From contig JAKLQB010000439.1 of the NCBI GenBank assembly GCA_022013615.1, positions 1 through 11,776 on the forward strand: 11,776 bases of DNA, given 5' to 3'. The translations under genes were made by a program, and so were the position numbers. Position 1 is the first letter of the stretch. Every line of letters starts with the position of its first letter. Source of the stretch: Desulfobacterales bacterium. Lineage in GTDB: Bacteria; Desulfobacterota; DSM-4660; Desulfatiglandales; Desulfatiglandaceae. Shown here piece after piece: positions 1 to 6,807 of this stretch. The notes below the pieces were generated by a model. That model did no database searches. It had not been told where the DNA came from and was given only the letters and a program-made list of their open reading frames with translations.

Positions 1-2473
1 AGAATGCCCTCTCAATTTCATCCGGTGTAATCTCAACTTCAAAACGCTCTTCATCTGCAACCATGGGTCTCAACTGAAGAAAAAAGAAATTGCTCTTGTG
101 TTGTTTTTCGGGATTGAGACTCACTGAAAACTCCATTTCAACAGGACATCCCAAACCTTTACGGCCCAATTCCAACAAATCACTCAATAGCTGGGGCAAA
201 GGAAAGATATTGTATTTTAACACCTGTGCAAATGTAAGAATTTTAGGCCCTGCAATATAGGCCGTATCCCTGATACGGTGTTCTTCTGGCACATAAGTGC
301 TGGCAAATGTCCTTAAAGGAAATTCGTCTTCTGCATCATCTACTTCTCTTTTTTCCAGGTTTGAATACTCCCCGAAGTTGAGCTCGTCTGGATACCCCTT
401 GATTCGCAAGGCATAAAAAAAACGCTGGGCATTTGCCAGAATGTCATCAACAGTGGAAAACTGGGGCATGATACTTGGATACTTCGGCGAAAAGCGCAAG
501 CTCTTTTCTCCTTCCATAACGGTTTTACCCAGCCCAAAGGCGATATGAGCAATCCCTTCTTCGAATTTCATATGGGAAACCGGGTAAAAGTTATGAGATA
601 GGGCCACACCGGAAACAGCCGGGTAAAAATAATCTCCGTATTCTTCTCCGGTAAGTTGCTGAATAATTACGGCCATTGCCTCTGCCTGCGGTTGACTTAG
701 AATGCTTCTGGTAAACGCCTTGGGTCCTTCATAATAAGTGGAAGCATACACGAGTTTTATGGCTGTAATGAGGTGCTTAAGTCGAATTGAAAGATCCGGA
801 TGATTGTTGGGGATCATGTAGGTTTCATAAAGCCCGGTGTAAGGCTGAAATTGAGCATCTTCCAGCAGACTGGAAGAACGGACAGACAGGGGGTATTTAA
901 CTTGATATAGGTAGGCCTTAAGCTCACTTATTAATAATTCGGGCATCTCTGCCTTTAAGAAGCCTTCTGTAATTTCTTCATCAGTGAAGTCTTCCCTGGC
1001 AAAGTGCTCTAAGTGATTCTGACTAACAAAGGCCTCAAAACCATCAGTGGCGATAACCAGGGTTTTGGGAATCTCAATATTTATTTCCAAAAACTTTTCG
1101 TGAATTTCAGGGTGTTCCTGAAGCAGGGCGGACATAAAGGCCAGGCTCCGGGCCTTACCTCCTATTGAACCCTGGCCAATTTTAACAAAATCCATAGTGT
1201 CTGCGTCAAAATGTTCACCCTTGAACTGCGCGACCACACCCTTTTGACGCCATTTACGCAATGTATGAATGTTGGAGATAATATACTGCCGCATATGATT
1301 GGCATCAAGAAACTCAGAGGCCTGGACTTCACGGAATTCAGAGGCAAGGGCAATTTCAGACCGACTCATAACCCAGTTGGAAAAGTGGTTGCGCTTTGCG
1401 TGATACCAGAGGGATTCATCGGGTATTTGGGACAATTTGACCTCAAGCTCGTGAATACTTGAAGCCCGGTCAATTTCTGTGCCGTCCGGCATGCGGAAAA
1501 TGAAATCTCCGAAACCCAGGTGGGTCATGAAAAAACCGTGTATCTCTGAAAGAAGATTTGGGGAGTTTTTGTCTAAAAAAACAGCGGGTATTTTTTCTGC
1601 TTCTTTCCTGTTTTCGGGTTCCGAACTCAGCAGAAGAAGAGGGAGATCAGGAATTTCTTTTCTGATTTTCGAAAGTAATTGAATCCCCGCATCAGCCACC
1701 ATTTTGCCACGTTTTGGAAAGCGGGTATCTGATATTATGCCAAAGACATAAGAACGGAACTTCTGGTAAAGCTCCATGGCCTCATCATAGCTTCCTGCCA
1801 ATAGTATTTTGGGCCTTGCCCGCATTGTCAGGAGTCTGTGTTCTTCATTAAGACCGTCTTCCAAAACTGCCTGAATCTGTCTCACGACTTCTTTGTATAT
1901 AAGCGGCAGAAAGGATGAGTAATAGACCGGAGAATCCTCAACCAGGATCAGGACACGAACCTTTGCCTTTTGGGTATCAAAATCAACATTGAGGCGGTCT
2001 TCAGCATTCTTGACCAGGGCCAGAAGGAGATCGGAATTGCCGGACCAGATAAAAGTCTTGTCAATTCCACTGCAATCCTTGTTTTCTGGAAAGGGATAGA
2101 TACCCCTTGGGCTGTGAGCCAAAAGAATGACAGGCAAATCAGGCCTTAGTTTCTTTATCTCCAAGCTCAACGAGAAGGCATCCATTTCATCCAAATGCGG
2201 CATGGCAATAACCATATTGAATACTCTTTCATTCAAGAGCTCGAGGGCTGCATAGGCCGAAGAGGTCCGGGTCACCCTTGGAGGTTGGCTCAGATTCAAT
2301 CCCCTGTATTCGTTTATAATCCTTGATGCAAGGCTCCCATCCTCCTCCAGTATGAATGCGTCATACGGACTGGAAACCAACAAAATTTCCCGTATTTTAT
2401 TGGACATCAATTCGTGAAATGCCTTAAAACGCTCATAGATTTCACTCGGTAAAATAAAGTCTTTTAAAACCAT
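1..2473 (-). CDS. PEP/pyruvate-binding (PPDK_N-type) protein with two receiver-like N-terminal domains, 3' end outside window
   Basis: The frame is open for 824 codons from ATG at 2473 to the window edge. A CGGAG ribosome site (2480-2484) lies 6 nt before the start. Residues about 18-125 look like a degenerate receiver: the phospho-Asp position at the end of strand 3 is Met (VIAMPHLDEMD). Residues about 155-310 form a second receiver-like domain that keeps an Asp at the equivalent place (IISDTRF, Asp249). From about residue 430 the sequence matches the ATP-grasp-like N-terminal domain of PEP synthase / pyruvate phosphate dikinase: GQGSIGGKARSL with Lys440, SVRSSS with Arg532, then FFFLQLRPM near residue 800. 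The phosphohistidine domain of true PEP synthases would lie outside the window, and as I recall this multidomain family often lacks it. A phosphotransfer or regulatory role in PEP/pyruvate metabolism is inferred; the exact reaction is not established. It is transcribed divergently from the kinase gene. Confidence 0.85.
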   Translation of the reverse strand, partial: MVLKDFILPSEIYERFKAFHELMSNKIREILLVSSPYDAFILEEDGSLASRIINEYRGLNLSQPPRVTRTSSAYAALELLNERVFNMVIAMPHLDEMDAFSLSLEIKKLRPDLPVILLAHSPRGIYPFPENKDCSGIDKTFIWSGNSDLLLALVKNAEDRLNVDFDTQKAKVRVLILVEDSPVYYSSFLPLIYKEVVRQIQAVLEDGLNEEHRLLTMRARPKILLAGSYDEAMELYQKFRSYVFGIISDTRFPKRGKMVADAGIQLLSKIRKEIPDLPLLLLSSEPENRKEAEKIPAVFLDKNSPNLLSEIHGFFMTHLGFGDFIFRMPDGTEIDRASSIHELEVKLSQIPDESLWYHAKRNHFSNWVMSRSEIALASEFREVQASEFLDANHMRQYIISNIHTLRKWRQKGVVAQFKGEHFDADTMDFVKIGQGSIGGKARSLAFMSALLQEHPEIHEKFLEINIEIPKTLVIATDGFEAFVSQNHLEHFAREDFTDEEITEGFLKAEMPELLISELKAYLYQVKYPLSVRSSSLLEDAQFQPYTGLYETYMIPNNHPDLSIRLKHLITAIKLVYASTYYEGPKAFTRSILSQPQAEAMAVIIQQLTGEEYGDYFYPAVSGVALSHNFYPVSHMKFEEGIAHIAFGLGKTVMEGEKSLRFSPKYPSIMPQFSTVDDILANAQRFFYALRIKGYPDELNFGEYSNLEKREVDDAEDEFPLRTFASTYVPEEHRIRDTAYIAGPKILTFAQVLKYNIFPLPQLLSDLLELGRKGLGCPVEMEFSVSLNPEKQHKSNFFFLQLRPMVADEERFEVEITPDEIERAF

Positions 2474-2540
2474 GTTTAACTCCGCTATGTTTCCAGTCTT
2501 GCAAAATCAGACATCAGTAAGAAGGATTTAGTATAGACCC

Positions 2541-2569
2541 ATTTTACGCTGTATATAAATTCCTGTCAA
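2541..2569 (-). promoter_or_regulatory. Sigma70-type promoter for the PEP/pyruvate-binding protein gene
   Basis: Read on the minus strand, a perfect -35 TTGACA (2569-2564) is followed after exactly 17 bp by TAAAAT (2546-2541), a 5/6 match to the -10 consensus. Transcription would start near 2534, giving a leader of about 60 nt before the ATG at 2473. This is the strongest housekeeping-type promoter visible in the window. Confidence 0.75.
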
Positions 2570-2721
2570 TTGAATGAACGGACGTCCTCACCAGCTTCTG
2601 GATTACCACACCCCGGCAGTAGTTTATTTCGATGGATTTTTTAAAAAAAAGCTGTATTATAAAACGGTTTTCATAAAGGACGTTCTACAGCTTACCATTT
2701 AATCAATAACCGTATCAGGAT

Positions 2722-2740
2722 ATTTTCGATGCTCGAAAAT
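2722..2740. repeat. Inverted repeat (8-bp arms, 3-nt centre), possible operator
   Basis: ATTTTCGA-TGC-TCGAAAAT is a perfect 8-bp inverted repeat with a 3-nt centre, 106 bp before the kinase start codon. No T-run follows it, so it does not look like a terminator. A dimeric regulator-binding site is possible, but there is no second copy in the window to support a motif. Confidence 0.4.
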
Positions 2741-2845
2741 GCATCTTAAAAGCCCCCGTTTTCGGCCTTCACAATGGGGAATACCTAAAACACAGGGGAT
2801 TCACAGGAGATAGAAATAACTGTAATATTTGGGAAGAGATTTTAA

Positions 2846-4504
2846 ATGAATTTTAAAAGACTAAGGGTATTACTGATAGCAGCTTTTCTTCTTGTGTCAA
2901 TAGTTCCTCTGTCCATCCTTGGATACAAAGCAATATCGCAGGGGGAAAAACTCATAAAAGAAAAAGCATCATCATACTTGTTGAGCCTTTCTGAAAAGAA
3001 CGCGGAATCGATTAATGGGTTTATGACTGAGAGAGCGCATGACATTAATGTCCTTTCGTACACGATTTCCCCTTTCGGCCAAGATAAAGGATTGCTGAAT
3101 AATCATTTGAGAAAAGTGAAAAATCAATACAAAGTATATCTTGCCTTTTTTGTGTTGGACAAAGCCGACGAACCGGTTTTCTCAATTCCTGATGGGTTTT
3201 TTTCTTATTTGGAACTATCACATCATATACACCAATCGAAAGTCTCTTGGCTGAATGTGAATATCAGCGACCTGATCATATTAAATTATGCTGAAGAGCA
3301 AGTTCCGGCTGTCATGATCTGCACACCCATATTGGATGAAACGGCAAACTGCTGCGGGACGCTCTGTGCGCTCGTTGATTTCAGGTATGTCGACTCGATG
3401 CTTAAAAAAAGCAATATCGAGGTTACTGGGGAAGTATATCTTATAGACAAAGCGGGTCGATTTCTTACTACATCACGTTTCGGGGCCAAGGCGCTCATCA
3501 ACAAAGTCTCAGTTGCATCTATAGGAAAAGACGAGAAGGGAATTTACGAAACGGTTGATTACAGAGGTGAAAATGTTTTGCAAGCGTACAGAAAAGTAGA
3601 ATATTTTCCCTGGTACGTTATTTCCGATCAGGACAGGTCAGAAGTCCTGGAGCGGATCAGCGAATTGCAACGGGAGACTATAGTTTATGGCATCCTGACT
3701 GTTATGATTGTATTTTGTCTGGCGTTTTTTGTTTCAACCGTAATAGTGAATATGTTGAAGGACAAATATCGCTACGAGAAGGAACTCGAATTTCAGGTCG
3801 TCCAGAAAGACAAGCTGGCGGCCCTTGGCCTTCTGACATCCGGCCTTGCCCATGAATTGAACACACCGCTTGCCAATGCGTTGCTGTACACACAGATAGC
3901 CAAGGAAGAACTTGGAGAGGCCCCGCCCGAAATTATCCGCAGCAGGCTTTCAACGGTAGAGCAAGAAGTCAAGCAGGGAAGTAAAATTATAAGAAACCTT
4001 CTTGGGTTTTCCCGCCACTCGCTAAGCAGCTCCAAAAGCACTGACGTAAATGAAACCATAGATAAGCTCATGAGCATATCCAGCCCACATTGCGAATCGA
4101 AAAAAATACGGATAGAAAAACATTTAGAAGAAGGAATGCCTGAGGTAAGAGCCGACACAAGTATAGTGCAGGGGATATTGACCAATATAGTCGCTAACGC
4201 GGTTGAGTCTATGCCAGACGGCGGCACGTTAAATTTGACGACTCGGTACGTTCCGGTTTTGCATAAAGTAAAAATAGAAATTGCTGACTCGGGTCCGGGG
4301 ATTCCAAAGGATGACATCGCTAAAATATTTAATCCCTTTTTTACCACAAAAAAGCAAGAGAAGGGTACAGGGCTTGGTCTTTTTGTTTGCCATGAAATGA
4401 CAAGAAAACTGGGGGGTGACATTAAAGTTATAAGCTCAACCGGCGAAGGTTCAAGCCAATCAGGCACGGTGTTTACAGTTGAATTGCTGGTGGAGGATTC
4501 ATAA
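2846..4504 (+). CDS. Membrane sensor histidine kinase (Cache-like sensor, HisKA-HATPase)
   Basis: This 552-residue protein is a two-component sensor that autophosphorylates on histidine and should pass the phosphate to the regulator encoded 22 bp downstream. Membrane segments are at about 8-27 and 279-302. They enclose a roughly 250-residue extracytoplasmic region resembling double-Cache sensors; its ligand cannot be read from sequence. The kinase core follows: H box GLAHELNT with His336, N box around 447-454 (NIVANAVE), G1 box ADSGPGI (Asp481), F box NPFFTT (496-501) and G2 box GTGLGL (507-512). All key residues are present. There is no receiver or PAS domain between TM2 and the H box, and only a very short linker, so no clear HAMP domain. 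The start ATG has a GGGAAGAG ribosome site at 2831-2838. The architecture is like kinases that partner NtrC-family activators (AtoS/ZraS type). Confidence 0.9.
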   Translation: MNFKRLRVLLIAAFLLVSIVPLSILGYKAISQGEKLIKEKASSYLLSLSEKNAESINGFMTERAHDINVLSYTISPFGQDKGLLNNHLRKVKNQYKVYLAFFVLDKADEPVFSIPDGFFSYLELSHHIHQSKVSWLNVNISDLIILNYAEEQVPAVMICTPILDETANCCGTLCALVDFRYVDSMLKKSNIEVTGEVYLIDKAGRFLTTSRFGAKALINKVSVASIGKDEKGIYETVDYRGENVLQAYRKVEYFPWYVISDQDRSEVLERISELQRETIVYGILTVMIVFCLAFFVSTVIVNMLKDKYRYEKELEFQVVQKDKLAALGLLTSGLAHELNTPLANALLYTQIAKEELGEAPPEIIRSRLSTVEQEVKQGSKIIRNLLGFSRHSLSSSKSTDVNETIDKLMSISSPHCESKKIRIEKHLEEGMPEVRADTSIVQGILTNIVANAVESMPDGGTLNLTTRYVPVLHKVKIEIADSGPGIPKDDIAKIFNPFFTTKKQEKGTGLGLFVCHEMTRKLGGDIKVISSTGEGSSQSGTVFTVELLVEDS

Positions 4505-4526
4505 TCAGCTTCGATCAGGAGAAGGT

Positions 4527-5918
4527 ATGGGTGGATACAAAATTTTAATTGTGGAAGATGATCAGAGAATGAGAGATGGGTTGCGGTATATCATGCGAAA
4601 AGAGGGATATTTCGTTGATGCCGTCAATTCGGGAGAAGAAGCCCTAAAAAAAATTAAGGCAGTTGAATACGATTTGATAATATCCGACCTGAAACTTCCG
4701 GGTATCAGTGGCATGGATGTACTGAAAGCGATAAAGCAATATAACAAAAATGTTTTTTTCATCATTATAACAGCTTACGGCACAGTTGATAACGCAGTCT
4801 CTGCGATGAAGGAGGGTGCCGAGGATTATATTTTGAAACCATTCGACATGGAAGAAATGCGACTCGTTGTGAGAAAAACCATTGAAAAACGCGAGTTGTT
4901 AATAAATAATGCCCGTCTCCAGAGCCAACTTCGGAAGAAATATAAATTTGAGAACATCATCGGCACAAGCGAAGCGATGATGACTGTTTTTAAACACATC
5001 AACAGCGTTAAGGACTCAAAATCAACGGTCCTTATCCGTGGAGAGACCGGCACCGGCAAAGAACTGGTGGCACGCGCAATACACTACAACAGCATCAGGA
5101 CTTCAAAACCTTACCTAACTGTTAACTGCGCGGCGTTGAATGAGAACCTGCTCGCCAGTGAACTTTTCGGCCACGTAAAAGGCTCTTTCACAGGTGCCGT
5201 AAAGGATAAAAGAGGAATTTTTCAAGTCTCAGAGGGTGGCACATTATTCCTTGATGAGATCGGAAATATCGGGCCTGGACTTCAACAGACGTTTCTCAGG
5301 GTACTGGAGGACGGAGAAATCCAACCGGTCGGCTCATTAGAAAGGAAAAAAGTTTCCGTAAGAATAATTGCAGCGACAAACAAGAACCTCGAGCAGATGG
5401 CAAGAGAAAACAAATTCAGAGAAGATTTGTACTACAGATTGAACGTAGTAACTATTGATTTACCGCCACTAAGGGAACGCCGAGAGGACATCTGGATCTT
5501 GGCCCGGCATTTTCTCAACAAGTATTCGAAGGAAAACAATGAAGATATCAGTGGTATTTCCACCGAAGCGCTGCGCTTGCTGGAATCCTATAATTGGCCG
5601 GGCAATGTAAGAGAACTCGAGAATGTTATTGAAAGAGCCACACTTTTTGAAACCAGTCATGAGATTACCCCCGAAAGCCTGCCTCCGACCTTACACAAGT
5701 TACAAAGAACCACCACATATGGGGATGAGTTTGCCGAAGATATCAAGTCTCTGGAACAGTTAAGCAGAAAACACATAATGGAAGTACTCGAAATGGCGGG
5801 CGGCAATAAGGCCAAGGCTGCGAAACTGCTTGGGATAAACCGTACCACCCTATGGCGCATGATGAGTCGAATGGAGATGGATGGCGAAAACCTCAAACCC
5901 CAGACACGGGACACCTAA
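4527..5918 (+). CDS. NtrC-family sigma54-dependent response regulator
   Basis: This 463-residue transcription activator has three domains. The receiver (about 4-118) has acidic residues Asp11/Asp12, phospho-acceptor Asp54, Thr82 and Lys104. The AAA+ sigma54-interaction domain (about 141-385) has Walker A GETGTGKE (172-179), a sigma54 contact loop GSFTGA (219-224) in place of the commoner GAFTGA, and Walker B LFLDE (Asp243/Glu244). A Fis-type helix-turn-helix closes the protein (about 430-455, AAKLLGINRTTLWRMM). The ATG at 4527 is chosen because AGGAGAAGG sits at 4517-4525 and the receiver begins right after it. An in-frame TTG at 4479 would overlap the kinase gene and lacks a ribosome site. 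It is co-transcribed with the kinase and should be its cognate partner. The likely target is the sigma54 promoter just downstream of its own stop codon. Confidence 0.93.
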   Translation: MGGYKILIVEDDQRMRDGLRYIMRKEGYFVDAVNSGEEALKKIKAVEYDLIISDLKLPGISGMDVLKAIKQYNKNVFFIIITAYGTVDNAVSAMKEGAEDYILKPFDMEEMRLVVRKTIEKRELLINNARLQSQLRKKYKFENIIGTSEAMMTVFKHINSVKDSKSTVLIRGETGTGKELVARAIHYNSIRTSKPYLTVNCAALNENLLASELFGHVKGSFTGAVKDKRGIFQVSEGGTLFLDEIGNIGPGLQQTFLRVLEDGEIQPVGSLERKKVSVRIIAATNKNLEQMARENKFREDLYYRLNVVTIDLPPLRERREDIWILARHFLNKYSKENNEDISGISTEALRLLESYNWPGNVRELENVIERATLFETSHEITPESLPPTLHKLQRTTTYGDEFAEDIKSLEQLSRKHIMEVLEMAGGNKAKAAKLLGINRTTLWRMMSRMEMDGENLKPQTRDT

Positions 5919-5920
5919 AT

Positions 5921-5956
5921 CGTTGCAAAGCGCAACGTCCGTTGCATTTTGCAGGG
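5921..5956. promoter_or_regulatory. Tandem inverted-repeat sites, candidate upstream activator sites
   Basis: Two sites share the pattern CGTTGC-N5-GCA. Site 1 is a perfect inverted repeat, CGTTGC-AAAGC-GCAACG (5921-5937). Site 2 is CGTTGC-ATTTT-GCAGGG (5940-5956), with a degenerate right arm. Their centres are 19 bp apart and about 110 and 130 bp before the predicted sigma54 start site, the usual position for enhancer sites of NtrC-type activators. They begin 3 bp after the regulator's stop codon. Site 1 alone could form an RNA hairpin, but no T-run follows. Binding by the adjacent regulator is inferred. Confidence 0.6.
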
Positions 5957-6031
5957 CCCACCTTTGTTGTTTCGGTATTTCCTTTCCAGATTTGTTTAGT
6001 ATTTACTTGTAGTTCCCCTTCACTGCCAAAC

Positions 6032-6047
6032 TGGCATACTGTTTGCT
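6032..6047 (+). promoter_or_regulatory. Sigma54 (-24/-12) promoter of the HEAT-pnt operon
   Basis: TGGCATACTGTTTGCT matches the sigma54 consensus TGGCAC-N5-TTGC[AT]. The -24 GG (6033-6034) and -12 GC (6045-6046) are invariant and spaced exactly 12 bp apart; only the last base of TGGCAC differs (T for C). Transcription would start near 6058, about 240 nt before the first gene of the operon. The neighbouring sigma54 activator gene and the paired repeats upstream support it. Confidence 0.75.
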
Positions 6048-6057
6048 CTTGTCTTTA

Positions 6058-6298
6058 TCAACGTTGGATAACGCTTGCCTTGTTAGGTGAGAAAATCTTG
6101 CGGCGTCTAATCTAGATGGCTTCGCAAAAAGCCCGCTGGTAAATTTCATACTACAATATATGGTGCGCACCGTTCAATAACGATTCTCTATTTTTTATAT
6201 GAATTATTTGGCTTCGATTTATTAGGAGACCGTCAATCTTGACCGGCACGACTTGCTTCCGGTCATCAATAAATTTAAAATAAAGACAGGAGGGAAGC
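6058..6298 (+). other. Predicted long 5' leader of the HEAT-pnt transcript
   Basis: If the sigma54 start is right, the leader is about 240 nt with no convincing reading frame. It holds a perfect 10-bp palindrome GGTGCGCACC (6162-6171) and a stem-loop with 7-bp arms TGACCGG/CCGGTCA (6240-6246 and 6259-6265, 12-nt loop). The stem-loop ends about 22 nt before the AGGAGGG ribosome site of the first gene. I do not recognise a known riboswitch. An A/T-rich stretch at 6183-6209 could hide a second, sigma70-type promoter, but none is clear. Confidence 0.4.
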
Positions 6299-6751
6299 AT
6301 GGGAAAATACATCTTCGATAACCTAAAGGATTGGGGTATCGTTCTGGAAAAACTGGAAGAACTTTCAAAGAGCAAGAACCTGGGTAATCATCAGGAAGAA
6401 TTGATTCGTCTTCTGCGTTTCAACGACAACTGGCGGCTCCGTGAAGCCGCAATAGAATCACTACACGCTATTGAGGCCCCATCTTTTGAGCTGATCAGAG
6501 AAGTCTTTCGTCTCGTGATGCGTGAAGATCTTTACTACGATGTAAGAATACTCTCCACTGATGGTCTTGAGAAATTATTTATAAACCTTCTTCAAAGGAA
6601 AAACGTTGACGTTGAAAATACAATACCTCTCGCCTCAGAAATTATTGACGGTATGGAGAGATGTCTTGCTTCACCTCAGCCACCGATATTCTATAACGCG
6701 TTGCAGAAATCACTAAAGCAGATTAAGAAAAAATTCAATGCTCTTAAGTAA
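6299..6751 (+). CDS. Small HEAT-repeat-like protein, first gene of the transhydrogenase operon
   Basis: This 150-residue soluble, mainly helical protein has no signal peptide or membrane segment. Residues about 30-100 show spaced helix pairs with the HEAT pattern: ELIRLLRFNDNWRLREAAI, then an amphipathic partner helix, then a second unit around DLYYDVRILSTDGLEKL. The C-terminus is lysine-rich. The start is supported by AGGAGGG at 6288-6294, 4 nt before the ATG. It lies 56 bp upstream of pntAA on the same strand and after the sigma54 promoter, so it is probably co-transcribed with the transhydrogenase. HEAT repeats usually mediate protein-protein contacts, so an assembly or regulatory partner of the complex is a reasonable guess. 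No enzymatic motif is visible and the function is unknown. Confidence 0.8.
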   Translation: MGKYIFDNLKDWGIVLEKLEELSKSKNLGNHQEELIRLLRFNDNWRLREAAIESLHAIEAPSFELIREVFRLVMREDLYYDVRILSTDGLEKLFINLLQRKNVDVENTIPLASEIIDGMERCLASPQPPIFYNALQKSLKQIKKKFNALK

Positions 6752-6807
6752 TGGAAACTGACTATACTTTATGAATATTTTACCATAAGCCGGAAAGGAG
6801 TCATAAA

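Larger units (their letters stand above)
2474..2845. other. Divergent intergenic region
   Basis: These 372 bp separate the divergent PEP-binding protein and sensor kinase genes. They hold the minus-strand sigma70 promoter (2541-2569), a spaced 8-bp inverted repeat (AAGCTGTA 2649-2656 / TACAGCTT 2686-2693) and a tight palindrome at 2722-2740. No open frame of note is seen. I found no convincing sigma70 or sigma54 promoter for the plus-strand kinase gene, and no element with the GG-N10-GC spacing of sigma54 promoters. Confidence 0.6.

Noticed and set aside
1211..1462. Plus-strand short open frames inside 1-2473
   Set aside because: These are antisense shadows of the PEP/pyruvate-binding protein frame, which is uninterrupted from 2473 to position 1.
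3793..4467. 224-codon open frame on the minus strand
   Set aside because: It lies wholly inside the histidine kinase gene on the other strand. Its translation has no recognisable domain, and the kinase frame carries all expected motifs.
4479..4526. Upstream TTG start for the response regulator
   Set aside because: It would overlap the kinase gene's end, has no ribosome site and adds residues before the receiver. The ATG at 4527 has AGGAGAAGG in front.
5169..5204. GSFTGA instead of GAFTGA in the regulator's sigma54 contact loop, as a sign of lost function
   Set aside because: Ala-to-Ser at this loop position is, to my knowledge, a tolerated variant in this family. Thr, Gly and Phe of the motif are intact, so it was noted but not raised as a finding.
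5852..6115. 87-codon plus-strand open frame after the regulator
   Set aside because: It overlaps the regulator end and runs through the activator sites and the sigma54 promoter. It has no ribosome site and a non-protein-like composition.
6242..6257. Second sigma54-like string, CGGCACGACTTGCT
   Set aside because: It contains GGCACG and TTGC, but the GG and GC are only 10 bp apart instead of the required 12. The bases are better explained as part of the TGACCGG/CCGGTCA stem-loop.
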